Shown piece after piece: positions 17,349 through 24,351 of a DNA stretch of 64,000 nucleotides. Source of the stretch: Hymenobacter psoromatis (lineage in GTDB: Bacteria > Bacteroidota > Bacteroidia > Cytophagales > Hymenobacteraceae). The DNA lies in contig CP014771.1 in the NCBI GenBank assembly GCA_001596155.1, positions 4,154,001 to 4,218,000 of the forward strand. Direction: 5' to 3'. The notes beneath the pieces were generated by a model that saw only the letters and a list, made by a program, of their open reading frames with translations, did no database searches and was not told the origin of the DNA. Positions within the stretch are counted from its first letter, which is position 1. Every line of letters begins with the position of its first letter. The position numbers and the translations under genes were made by a program.

Positions 17349-17582
17349 GCCCTTTAGGGCAAGACTTTAGTTGCTACTCACTTTTGCCGGTCTTGTTCAG
17401 GCAAGGCTGTTTAATTTTTGATTGTCAGTTAGTTACTGCTATTTGCTCAATGACCGACGCCAGCGTTTAGCCAGCAGAATTTCATTCTAAAGCGACCCAC
17501 TTTCAGTGGCTTCTTTCAGTCGGCTTTAGCCGAAACCGCCGAATTCCATTCGCTTTCAAACCTATGGACTTACAGTCCATAG
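17349..17582. repeat. Array of short CT...AG hairpins
   Basis: Hairpins: GCCCT-TT-AGGGC (17349-17360), ACT-TT-AGT (17364-17371), CCACT-TTC-AGTGG (17497-17509), TCGGCT-TT-AGCCGA (17520-17533) and CTATGGACT-TAC-AGTCCATAG (17562-17582). The stems differ completely, but all are closed by CT/AG around a 2-3 nt loop. The same apical rule appears in the E and D repeat families. Confidence 0.6.
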
Positions 17583-17610
17583 TCGTTTAGTCTATTTCAT
17601 CTTACTGATT

Positions 17611-18399
17611 TTGAACCACGGTATTTGCGCGCTCAGCGCCGTTCCGGTTCGCGCCGAGCCCACCGACCGCGCCGAGCTGGTCACCGAATTATTGTTTGGC
17701 GAGTGCTACACGGTGCTGCAAACCCAGGGCAACTGGCTGCGCATCGAAGCCGCCGCCGATACTTATCTGGGCTGGATTGACCTCAAGCAGCACCGGCCCG
17801 TGAGCGCCGCCTACTTCGCCGCCTGGCGCGGCCAGGACCACCCGCGCGTGCTCGACGTAGTGCAAGTGGTGTCGAGCGCCGACCGCCGCCAACCCATTAC
17901 GCTGGGCTGCCGCCTACCCTTTTTCGACGGCATGACGTTGCGGCTGGGTGATGATAACCCGCTGTTTTTCAACGGTGCGGCTACCAACTTGGCGCAGTCG
18001 TGCCTGCCCGAGCGCCAGCTGGTGCTGCTGCGCAAGATGGGCCAGCATTTCCTGCAAGCGCCCTACGTGTGGGGGGGTAAGAATATTTTTGGCATCGACT
18101 GCTCGGGGCTGATGCAGACGCTGTTTGGCCTCATTGGCGTGCAGTTGCCGCGTGATGCCCGCCAGCAGATTACGCTGGGTGAGCCCGTCGATTTTGTGAC
18201 CCAGGCTCAGCTCGGCGACCTGGCTTTTTTCGATAATGCCGACGGTGCCATCGTCCACGTGGGCATGGTTTTCGACGACGGCCTCATCCTGCACGCCTCG
18301 GGCGAAGTGCGCCTCGACCCGCTCGACCACCACGGCATCTTCAACCGCGAGCGCCAGAAATACGGCCACAAGCTGCGCCTAATCAAGCGGTTGTTGTAG
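17611..18399 (+). CDS. NlpC/P60 family C40 peptidase with SH3-like N-terminus
   Basis: 262 residues from a TTG start at 17611, giving 'MNHGICALSAVPVRAEPTD', a beginning characteristic of this family in Bacteroidota. Residues about 5-70 look like a bacterial SH3 domain ('ELLFGECYTVLQTQGNWLR', 'GWIDLKQH'). The C-terminal NlpC/P60 domain has the catalytic Cys in 'FGIDCSGLMQTLFGL' (about residue 164), a His in 'AIVHVGMVF' and the third polar residue in 'LILHASGEV'. It is expected to hydrolyse gamma-D-Glu-diaminopimelate bonds in peptidoglycan. No signal peptide is visible, so a role in recycling muropeptides in the cytosol is possible. The TAG stop falls within a D-family repeat. Confidence 0.9.
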   Translation: MNHGICALSAVPVRAEPTDRAELVTELLFGECYTVLQTQGNWLRIEAAADTYLGWIDLKQHRPVSAAYFAAWRGQDHPRVLDVVQVVSSADRRQPITLGCRLPFFDGMTLRLGDDNPLFFNGAATNLAQSCLPERQLVLLRKMGQHFLQAPYVWGGKNIFGIDCSGLMQTLFGLIGVQLPRDARQQITLGEPVDFVTQAQLGDLAFFDNADGAIVHVGMVFDDGLILHASGEVRLDPLDHHGIFNRERQKYGHKLRLIKRLL

Positions 18400-18504
18400 C
18401 GCGAAGTTTCCACTTCGTGCGCGAACGCAGCGAGCAGGCGGCACCACGCGGGGCGAACGACGATGTTCGCTGCGCTCGCGCACGAACTGGAAAGTCCGTG
18501 CTAC
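18396..18504. repeat. Family D inverted repeat (copy 3), arm with compensatory change
   Basis: The left arm reads GTAGCGCGAAGTTTCCACTT and the right arm matches the usual CGAACT...AGTTCG. The left arm has two changes that keep its own mini-hairpin (CGAAGT-TTCC-ACTTCG) while breaking pairing with the right arm. The TAG stop of the NlpC/P60 gene is inside the left end. Confidence 0.85.
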
Positions 18505-19167
18505 TTACCACCCAACCGGCTGCTCGCCGTGCTTCTCCAACCACGCATTGGCCTGGCTGAAAGGCTTGGAGCCGAAAAAGCCGCGGTCGGCGGAGTAGGG
18601 CGAAGGGTGGGCGGCCTTCAAAATCAGGTGCTTACTGGCGTCAATCAGTTCTTCTTTCTTCTGCGCATAGGCTCCCCACAAGATAAAAACCACGTGCGGC
18701 CGGCCCGCCGACACCCGCCGGATAACTTCATCCGTGAATTCTTCCCAGCCTTTTTTCTGGTGCGAGCCGGGGGTAGCGGCCCGCACCGTGAGGGTAGCAT
18801 TCAGCAGTAAAACGCCCTGCTGAGCCCAGCGGTCGAGGTTGCCGTTGGCGGGCGCGGGCGTGCCGGGCAGGTCATCTTGCAGCTCTTTAAAAATATTTTG
18901 CAGCGACGGCGGGGTGCGCACGCCCTCATTCACCGAAAAAGCCAAGCCGTGGGCCTGATTTTTGCCGTGGTAAGGGTCTTGTCCCAGGATAACCACTTTC
19001 ACTTCCTCAAATGGGCACGCGTCGAAGGCATGAAAGATTTGCGAGCCCAGCGGGTACACGGTGGTGGTGGCATATTCGCCCCGCACCCAGGCCGTGAGCT
19101 TTTGAAAATAGGGTTTTTCAAATTCGGCGGCGAGCACCGGCCGCCAGCTTTCGGCAATTTTGACCAT
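18505..19167 (-). CDS. ung: Uracil-DNA glycosylase, family 1
   Basis: Removes uracil from DNA as the first step of base excision repair. From the ATG at 19167 ('MVKIAESWRPVLAAEF') it has 220 residues; a 13-residue longer frame is hydrophobic and atypical. Motif A is 'VVILGQDPYHGKNQAHGLAF' with the catalytic Asp in GQDPYH (about residue 65). Also present are 'PPSLQNIFKEL', 'GVLLLNATLTVR', 'FILWGAYAQKK' and motif B 'AAHPSPYSADRGFFG' with its His. It faces the NlpC/P60 gene convergently and apaG divergently. Confidence 0.97.
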   Translation of the reverse strand: MVKIAESWRPVLAAEFEKPYFQKLTAWVRGEYATTTVYPLGSQIFHAFDACPFEEVKVVILGQDPYHGKNQAHGLAFSVNEGVRTPPSLQNIFKELQDDLPGTPAPANGNLDRWAQQGVLLLNATLTVRAATPGSHQKKGWEEFTDEVIRRVSAGRPHVVFILWGAYAQKKEELIDASKHLILKAAHPSPYSADRGFFGSKPFSQANAWLEKHGEQPVGW

Positions 19168-19246
19168 GAGAAAGAAAAGTAGGAAATGGAAAAAAGTAGC
19201 TAACAACTAAACCACGAAGCCTCGCGTTGAGGCCTCAAAACCAAAC

Positions 19247-19271
19247 TCGCGGGGCCACTGTTGCCCCGCGA
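19247..19271. other. Strong hairpin in the ung/apaG divergent region
   Basis: TCGCGGGGC pairs with GCCCCGCGA across 7 nt. It lies between two divergent genes, where a terminator would not be expected, and no T-run follows on the plus strand. It may be a 5' UTR structure of ung. Confidence 0.4.
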
Positions 19272-19294
19272 ACGTAATTTCGCCGGCCGCCGCT

Positions 19295-19681
19295 ATGCCA
19301 ACTACCACTACGCAAGGCGTAACCGTTACGGTTACGACCAATTACCTGCCCGATTACTCCAGCCCCGCTCAGGAGCACTTCGTATTTGCTTATCGCATTG
19401 ATATTCGAAATGATAGCGAGTTTACCATCAAGCTTTTGCGGCGGCACTGGTACATTTCCGATGTCAATACCGGCCAGCGCGAAGTGGAGGGCGAGGGCGT
19501 GGTAGGCCGCCAGCCCGTGCTGGAGCCCGGCGAGGCCCACCAGTATATGAGCGGTTGCAACTTAAAGTCGGGGGTAGGGAAAATGCGCGGCACCTACCTT
19601 ATGGAGCGCGTGGCCAACGGCGAGCATTTTCGGGTCAATATTCCCGAATTTACTCTCATGGTGCCGTTTCGGATGAACTAG
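19295..19681 (+). CDS. apaG: ApaG domain protein
   Basis: 128 residues forming the ApaG beta-sandwich: 'GVTVTVTTNYLPDYSSP', 'HFVFAYRIDIRNDSEFTIK', 'LLRRHWYISDVNTGQREVE', 'GEGVVGRQPVLEPGEAHQY' and 'GTYLMERVANGEHFRVNIP'. The family is named from an operon with apaH in enterobacteria, where it was linked to cobalt resistance and magnesium efflux, but its biochemical role is not firmly known. No apaH or ksgA is nearby. An F-family inverted repeat begins 4 nt after the stop codon. Confidence 0.93.
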   Translation: MPTTTTQGVTVTVTTNYLPDYSSPAQEHFVFAYRIDIRNDSEFTIKLLRRHWYISDVNTGQREVEGEGVVGRQPVLEPGEAHQYMSGCNLKSGVGKMRGTYLMERVANGEHFRVNIPEFTLMVPFRMN

Positions 19682-19684
19682 GAG

Positions 19685-19770
19685 TTGGTGCCTGGTGCGT
19701 AGTGCCTGGTGCTTGGGTCGTTCAATCGAACCATAATCCCAAGCACCAGGCACTACGCACCAGGCACCAA
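19685..19770. repeat. Family F inverted repeat (TGGTGCC type)
   Basis: Perfect 33-bp arms at 19685-19717 and 19738-19770, each made of the near-duplicated words TGGTGCCTGGTGC and TAGTGCCTGGTGC. It fills the apaG-methyltransferase gap almost completely. Confidence 0.9.
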
Positions 19771-19774
19771 ATCT

Positions 19775-20560
19775 ATGCACCAACTACTCGCTTACCTTCG
19801 CCACTGGCTGTTGCGCTCGGGCAATGCTCATGGGCTGCATTCGCCCTTCGTGTTTGGGCTCTACACTACCGTTATTCGCCACGACGGCGAATTTCGCGCC
19901 TACCCCCTCGTTGAGAAGCGAAGGCAGGAGCTGCTGGCCAGCGACCAGGTGCTGGAAGTTACTGATTTCGGGGCCGGCTCGCAGGTGGCCGGGGCCGGCG
20001 GGCGCCGCCGGGCGGTGCGCGACATTGCGCGCCACGCGGCCAAGTCACCGCGCCTGGCGCAGCTGCTGTTTCGGCTGGTCAACCACTTTCAGCCCGCCAC
20101 TATTTTAGAGCTGGGCACCTCGCTGGGCCTCACCACGGCCTACCTGGCGCTGGCCAGCTCGCGCAGTCAGGTCATCACTTTCGAGGGCTGTCCCAACACG
20201 GCCGCCGTGGCCCGCGAAACGTTTGAGCAGCTGAAAATCAAGAACGTGCGCCTAGTGGAAGGCAACCTCGACCAGACGCTACCCGCCACGCTGGCCGACT
20301 TGGATAAGCCGCTCGATTTCGTGTTTTTCGACGGCAACCACCGCTACGAGCCTACGCTACGCTACTTCGAAGCGTGCTTGGCTAAGGCCCACGAAAACAG
20401 CGTGTTCGTGCTGGATGATATCCATTGGTCGGCCGAGATGGAGCAGGCGTGGGCCGCCATTAAGGCTCATCCGGCCGTGACGGTGACGGTCGATTTATTC
20501 TACGTGGGGCTGGTATTTTTCAGAAAGCAGCCCCGCCAGGATTTCTGGCTGCGGTATTGA
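19775..20560 (+). CDS. Class I SAM-dependent methyltransferase (Methyltransf_24-like)
   Basis: 261 residues from the ATG at 19775 ('MHQLLAYLRHWLLRSGN'). An earlier in-frame ATG lies inside the F repeat and is rejected. SAM-binding motif I is 'ILELGTSLGLTTAYLALAS'. An acidic residue at the end of strand 2 lies in 'VITFEGCPNTAAVAR', and motif IV is 'PLDFVFFDGNHRYEPTL'. The C-terminus 'LFYVGLVFFRKQPRQDFWLR' is typical of a Bacteroidota family that is usually unannotated. 'HGLHSPFVFGLY' near the N-terminus is also characteristic. The methyl acceptor is unknown. Confidence 0.82.
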   Translation: MHQLLAYLRHWLLRSGNAHGLHSPFVFGLYTTVIRHDGEFRAYPLVEKRRQELLASDQVLEVTDFGAGSQVAGAGGRRRAVRDIARHAAKSPRLAQLLFRLVNHFQPATILELGTSLGLTTAYLALASSRSQVITFEGCPNTAAVARETFEQLKIKNVRLVEGNLDQTLPATLADLDKPLDFVFFDGNHRYEPTLRYFEACLAKAHENSVFVLDDIHWSAEMEQAWAAIKAHPAVTVTVDLFYVGLVFFRKQPRQDFWLRY

Positions 20561-20607
20561 CCACAAGTGCTTGGTAGCATCGGTGGAAGCTGAAATAGCA
20601 CTTTGTG

Positions 20608-21468
20608 TTACGCATCCAGCCCGTTAAGCTCAATGTCGCCGCTGGGGCGCACAGCCTCGCGCACGCGGGTGAGGCGTTGAAGCAGGGCTTCGAGTTGGTC
20701 GAGGGGCAGCATGTTGGCCCCGTCGGAGAGGGCGGTGGCGGGGGTCGGGTGCGTTTCGATGAACAGGCCGTCAGCGCCCACGGCGATGGCGGCCTTGGCG
20801 ATGGTTTCGATGAGGGCGGGCTGGCCACCCGTCACGCCGCTGGCCTGGTTGGGCTGCTGCAAGGAGTGCGTCACGTCCATCACCACGGGCACGCCGAAGC
20901 TGCGCATGGTGGGCAGGTTGCGGAAGTCCACTACTAAGTCGCTGTAGCCAAACGAGTTGCCGCGGTCGGTAAGGATGACGTGCGGGTTGCCGGCACCCTG
21001 CACCTTGTCCAGTGCCCAGCGCATGGCCTCGCCATTGAGAAACTGGCCCTTCTTGATATTCACCACCTTGCCGGTTTTGGCGGCGGCTACCAGCAGCTCG
21101 GTCTGGCGGCAGAGGAAGGCCGGAATTTGCAGCACGTCCACGTACTCGGCGGCCAGCGCGGCCTCATCCGATTCGTGAATATCCGTGACGGTAGGCACGC
21201 CGATTTCGCGCCCCACTTTTTGCAGAATGCGCAGCGCCGTTTCGTCGCCAATGCCCGTGAACGAGTCGAGCCGCGAGCGGTTGGCCTTGCGGTATGAGCC
21301 CTTGAAAATGTAGGGAATCTGGAGTTTATCGGTGATGTGCTTGATGCGTTCGGCAATGCGCAGGGCCATGTCTTCGCCCTCGATAACGCAGGGCCCGGCC
21401 ATCAAAAAAAACTGGCCCGAGTTGGTGTTGCGGAAGTGGGGTAGGGCCTGGGCGAGGGAGGTGAGCAT
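20608..21468 (-). CDS. kdsA: 3-deoxy-8-phosphooctulonate synthase
   Basis: Condenses phosphoenolpyruvate with D-arabinose 5-phosphate to make Kdo 8-phosphate for the lipopolysaccharide inner core. From the ATG at 21468 ('MLTSLAQALPHFRN') there are 286 residues. Motifs: 'FFLMAGPCVIEGEDMALR', 'IFKGSYRKANRSRLDSF', 'VPTVTDIHESDEA', 'VLQIPAFLCRQTELL', 'VNIKKGQFLNGEAM' and 'THSLQQPNQASGVTGGQ'. The Asn-Xaa-containing start of the third motif and the Cys in 'GPCVIE' fall at positions that decide metal dependence in this family; the Cys suggests a metal-dependent form. It shows that the organism makes Kdo-containing LPS. Confidence 0.96.
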   Translation of the reverse strand: MLTSLAQALPHFRNTNSGQFFLMAGPCVIEGEDMALRIAERIKHITDKLQIPYIFKGSYRKANRSRLDSFTGIGDETALRILQKVGREIGVPTVTDIHESDEAALAAEYVDVLQIPAFLCRQTELLVAAAKTGKVVNIKKGQFLNGEAMRWALDKVQGAGNPHVILTDRGNSFGYSDLVVDFRNLPTMRSFGVPVVMDVTHSLQQPNQASGVTGGQPALIETIAKAAIAVGADGLFIETHPTPATALSDGANMLPLDQLEALLQRLTRVREAVRPSGDIELNGLDA

Positions 21469-21482
21469 GGGTAGATGAGTAG

Positions 21483-21599
21483 TTAAAAAAAGAACGTCAT
21501 GCTGAGCTTGTCGAAGCATCTCGCTCGCATCGTTGGACGATTAAATTAGTGTTGCAAGCGAGATGCTTCGGCAAGCTCAGCATGACGTTCTTTTTAAGT
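21483..21599. repeat. Family B inverted repeat (copy 1)
   Basis: Arms with core AGAACGTCATGCTGAGCTTG and mini-hairpin ATGCT...AGCAT. The right end contains the TAA stop (21594-21596) of the TPMT-family gene. Confidence 0.88.
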
Positions 21600-22223
21600 T
21601 AAAAGATTAGTAACAGGTTTTCGCAGGCAAATAAACAGCTCGCGGCCGGCGCGGGCCGTCAGCGAGTTATACGCCGTTTCGAAATGCACGAACTCAAAAT
21701 ACGGCGCGAAATAAGCCCGGTATTCTTCGCGGCTGCCGCCGAAGGGCGGCTCGGCGGCGTTGGGAAACTCAGTGTCGAAGAGCAGGCCCACTAGCTTGCC
21801 GCCGGGCCGCAGCAGCGCGGCGCACTGCCGGGCGTAGGCGGGGCGCAGGCTCGGGTCGAGGGCGCAGAAAAACGTTTGTTCGATGAGCAGGTCAAAGGTT
21901 TTGGTGGGGGGTAGGGCGAAGAAATCGGCTAGCCAGAGGTTTTCTTTGGGAAAGTCGGGCACGCGGGCGGCCAGCGCCGCCAGGGGCTCGGGGGCCAGGT
22001 CGGCTACCACCACATTGCGGAAGCCCAGGCGGTGCAAATATTCGGCCTCGTAGGCCCGGCCGGCCCCCGGAATCAGGATGCGGGGCTGCTGAGCTACAGG
22101 CAGTTGGTCGAAGTAGGCGCGCAGGGGAGGGGTAGGGCGGCCAGCGTCCCAGCTGGCGCGGCCGGGGGTGGCGTAGCGGGCCTGCCAATAGGCCGCATCG
22201 AAGGGCGGGAAAACCGTTTGCAC
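21594..22223 (-). CDS. TPMT-family SAM-dependent methyltransferase
   Basis: A thiopurine/thiol methyltransferase family protein. I place the start at the GTG at 22223 ('VQTVFPPFDAAYWQARYA', 209 residues) because a TACCTTTG box at 22284-22291 lies upstream of it and inside the longer frame that opens at 22346. Motifs: 'WDAGRPTPPLRAYFDQL', SAM motif 'RILIPGAGRAYEAEYLHRLG', 'NVVVADLAPEPLAAL', 'LLIEQTFFCALDPSLRPAYA' and 'GGKLVGLLFDTEF'. Relatives methylate thiols, selenium or tellurium compounds; the substrate here is not known. It is divergent from the coiled-coil protein gene. Confidence 0.85.
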   Translation of the reverse strand: MQTVFPPFDAAYWQARYATPGRASWDAGRPTPPLRAYFDQLPVAQQPRILIPGAGRAYEAEYLHRLGFRNVVVADLAPEPLAALAARVPDFPKENLWLADFFALPPTKTFDLLIEQTFFCALDPSLRPAYARQCAALLRPGGKLVGLLFDTEFPNAAEPPFGGSREEYRAYFAPYFEFVHFETAYNSLTARAGRELFICLRKPVTNLLT

Positions 22224-22283
22224 AGGAGCCAAGTATAAAGAGAGCCGCAGCCGATTGGAAATTTCGCCTATTTTTACCCGCGG

Positions 22284-22291
22284 CAAAGGTA
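22284..22291 (-). promoter_or_regulatory. Putative -7 box (TACCTTTG) for the TPMT-family gene
   Basis: Minus-strand TACCTTTG, 60 nt before the proposed GTG start. It helped decide that start. Confidence 0.45.
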
Positions 22292-22362
22292 AGTAGCGAC
22301 CAGGCCGGCCCTGGTTAGCAGCTTTGCATTCTGCCACTTCATCCACTCAGCCCCCCTTTTTT

Positions 22363-23316
22363 ATGGAGCCTAAACAGGAATATCCCGAACCCCGTCAAAA
22401 CAACAGCCGCGTACTTTTGTGGGTCGCCCTCGTGCTCGTGCTGCTGGGCATCAACGGGGTGCTATTTTACCTGAATTCGCAGAAAAAGACTGAAAATGAG
22501 CAGCTTACCACGCAAGTGCAAGCGAAAGACACCAAGCTGCAAGCGCAGATAAAGGAGTACGAAGATTTGAAATCCAGCTATGAGCGCCAGAGCCAGGACC
22601 TGCAAAAGCTGGGCCTGAGCAACGACTCGCTCAATGCCCGCATTTCCGGCATCAATGCCGATTTGCTGAAGCTGCGCTCGTTTAAGGCGGGTTCGTTTTC
22701 GCTGGCGCAACAGCAGATTTTCAAGCAGCGCGCCCTCAATCTGGAGAGTCAGCTCAAGAAAAAGGATGAGCAGATTGCCGATTTGAAAAAGTCGAACGAA
22801 AATCTGTACACCGAGACTACGACCCTGAAGGAGCGGCAAAACAAGCTGACCGATACCATCAGCACCATCGCCAAATCTAACCGCGACCTGAGCGATAAAG
22901 TGACGACGGCCTCGCGCGTGCAGGCCAGCAACATTCACGTGAGCGTGCTCAACAAGCGCGACAAGGAGAAGGACGACGCCAAGGAGGAGTTTAAGGCCCG
23001 CAAGGTGGACCGCGTGAAGGTGACGTTCAGCCTGGGCCGCAACGACGTGACGCCCAAGGACACCAAAACCATTTACATGCGCATTCTGGAGCCCGACGGC
23101 GCAGCCCTCTACAACCTGAGCACGGGCGGCGGCACCTTCACCGTGGATGGCCAGGAAGCTTTCTACACCATGAAGCAGGACGTGGTGTTTGACAACACCA
23201 AGCAGGCGCTCAACTTCGTGTATGCCAAGGGCAGCGACTACAAAATCGGCCAGCACACGGTCGAGCTGTACGAAGGTGGCGCGTTGATGGGCAAGACTAC
23301 TTTCACGCTGAAATAA
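22363..23316 (+). CDS. Single-pass membrane protein with long coiled coil
   Basis: 317 residues from the ATG at 22363 ('MEPKQEYPEPRQNNSRV'). One TM helix at about 18-38 ('LLWVALVLVLLGINGVLFYL') is followed by about 180 residues of heptad-like, charged sequence ('KTENEQLTTQVQAKDTKLQ', 'KKKDEQIADLKKSNENLYT'). The last 110 residues form a beta-rich globular domain ('RVKVTFSLGRNDVTPKDTKT', 'TVELYEGGALMGKTTFTL'). It probably sits in the inner membrane with the coiled coil in the periplasm. Such proteins are widespread in Bacteroidota, but I know no function. Confidence 0.78.
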   Translation: MEPKQEYPEPRQNNSRVLLWVALVLVLLGINGVLFYLNSQKKTENEQLTTQVQAKDTKLQAQIKEYEDLKSSYERQSQDLQKLGLSNDSLNARISGINADLLKLRSFKAGSFSLAQQQIFKQRALNLESQLKKKDEQIADLKKSNENLYTETTTLKERQNKLTDTISTIAKSNRDLSDKVTTASRVQASNIHVSVLNKRDKEKDDAKEEFKARKVDRVKVTFSLGRNDVTPKDTKTIYMRILEPDGAALYNLSTGGGTFTVDGQEAFYTMKQDVVFDNTKQALNFVYAKGSDYKIGQHTVELYEGGALMGKTTFTLK

Positions 23317-23344
23317 AGCGCGTTAGTAGTTTAGTTGTACTAAT

Positions 23345-23449
23345 AAAGAACGTCATGCTGAGCTTGTCGAAGCATCTCGCTCGCCCAGTTTGGTTGCTAA
23401 CCTGACGGCGCTGGCAAGATGCTTCGACAAGCTCAGCATGACGTTCTTT
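23345..23449. repeat. Family B inverted repeat (copy 2)
   Basis: Arms 23345-23380 and 23413-23449 share AAAGAACGTCATGCTGAGC and ATGCT...AGCAT. It lies between the coiled-coil protein and the ATP pyrophosphatase genes. Confidence 0.88.
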
Positions 23450-23490
23450 TTTAACCGTTTCGTATTCCTGACAAGCCCCTACCCCCTATT

Positions 23491-24180
23491 ATGCCCGCCC
23501 AAGCGCTGTTGAGCTGGAGCGGCGGCAAAGACTCGGCCCTGGCCCTGCACCACGCCCGGCGCGACCCGCGCTATCACGTAGCGCATCTGCTCACGAGCGT
23601 GAACGCCCACTACGAGCGCGTGTCGATGCACGGCGTGCGGGTGGCACTGCTCGAAGCGCAGGCGGCACGCATTGGCCTGTCCCTCACCCAGTTGCGCCTG
23701 CCCGAAACGCCCTCGATGGTGGAGTACGACCAGGCGCAGCAAGCAACGCTGGCCGGCCTGCGGGCGCAGGGCGTGGAGGCTGCTTTTTACGGTGATATTT
23801 TTCTGGAAGACCTGCGGGCCTACCGCGAGCAGCAGCTGACGCGGGCGGGGCTGCGCGGCGAGTTTCCGCTGTGGCAGCGGCCGGGTGCCGAGTTGTTGCG
23901 CGAGTTTCTGGACTTGGGTTTTCAAGCGATAACCGTGTGCGTGAACGAGCGCTGGCTCGACGCCAGCTTCTGCGGCCGGCTGCTCGATGCCGATTTTTTG
24001 CGCGACCTGCCGCCCGGTGTGGACCCCTGCGGCGAAAACGGCGAATACCACAGCTTTGTGTTCGACGCGCCGTATTTCAGCGCGCCCATTCCGTTTGAGA
24101 AAGGCGAACTGGTGCGCCGCTTATATGCGCCGGTTGCGGATAGCCCGGCCTTCTGGTACCAGGATTTATTAGCAGTGTAG
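23491..24180 (+). CDS. Diphthine--ammonia ligase-like ATP pyrophosphatase (Dph6/DUF71 family)
   Basis: 229 residues. The PP-loop 'ALLSWSGGKDSALALHHA' (SGGKDS near residues 9-14) binds ATP. 'YHVAHLLTSVNAHYERVSMH', 'GVEAAFYGDIFLEDLRAYRE' and 'DPCGENGEYHSFVFDAPYF' are the signatures of the DUF71/Dph6 family. In archaea and eukaryotes these enzymes amidate diphthine on elongation factor 2. Bacteria lack diphthamide, so the bacterial substrate is unknown; an adenylating amidation of another molecule is a reasonable guess. The TAG stop lies within the E-family repeat that follows. Confidence 0.85.
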   Translation: MPAQALLSWSGGKDSALALHHARRDPRYHVAHLLTSVNAHYERVSMHGVRVALLEAQAARIGLSLTQLRLPETPSMVEYDQAQQATLAGLRAQGVEAAFYGDIFLEDLRAYREQQLTRAGLRGEFPLWQRPGAELLREFLDLGFQAITVCVNERWLDASFCGRLLDADFLRDLPPGVDPCGENGEYHSFVFDAPYFSAPIPFEKGELVRRLYAPVADSPAFWYQDLLAV

Positions 24181-24309
24181 GGTAGGCTTTAGCTTGCCGT
24201 GAAGGGAAATGTGCGGTAAGCTTTAGCTTGCCGTTTTTTAAAAGCAAAAGCCAAATTTGCGGGCTGCTTCACGGCAAGCTAAAGCTTACCGCACATCTGC
24301 TACCCTACA
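24177..24309. repeat. Family E composite: two direct units and one inverted unit
   Basis: Outer arms TGTAGGGTAG (24177-24186) and CTACCCTACA (24300-24309). E units lie at about 24184-24204 and 24209-24234 in one direction and 24267-24296 in the other. The right unit can pair with either left unit, so two long stems are mutually exclusive. It lies just before the GH3 fusion gene. Confidence 0.8.
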
Positions 24310-24351
24310 TTTCGGGCGACTTTGCAGCCCTTCCTTTCATTTCTCCTTCGC

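Larger units (their letters stand above)
17204..17610. other. Gene-free region with a C repeat and a short-hairpin array
   Basis: 407 nt between smpB and the NlpC/P60 gene. The first third holds a family C inverted repeat. The rest is noticeably AT-richer than the surroundings and carries a series of short perfect hairpins whose stems all end in CT and resume with AG. I found no open frame, tRNA or tmRNA here. Confidence 0.7.

Noticed and set aside
17204..17610. tmRNA (ssrA) gene next to smpB
   Set aside because: I saw no tRNA-Ala-like acceptor ends or tag reading frame; the hairpins are short, separate palindromes.
19247..19271. Hairpin as a rho-independent terminator
   Set aside because: It lies between divergent genes and has no clear T-run.
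19709..19774. N-terminal extension of the methyltransferase
   Set aside because: It translates the right half of the F palindrome.
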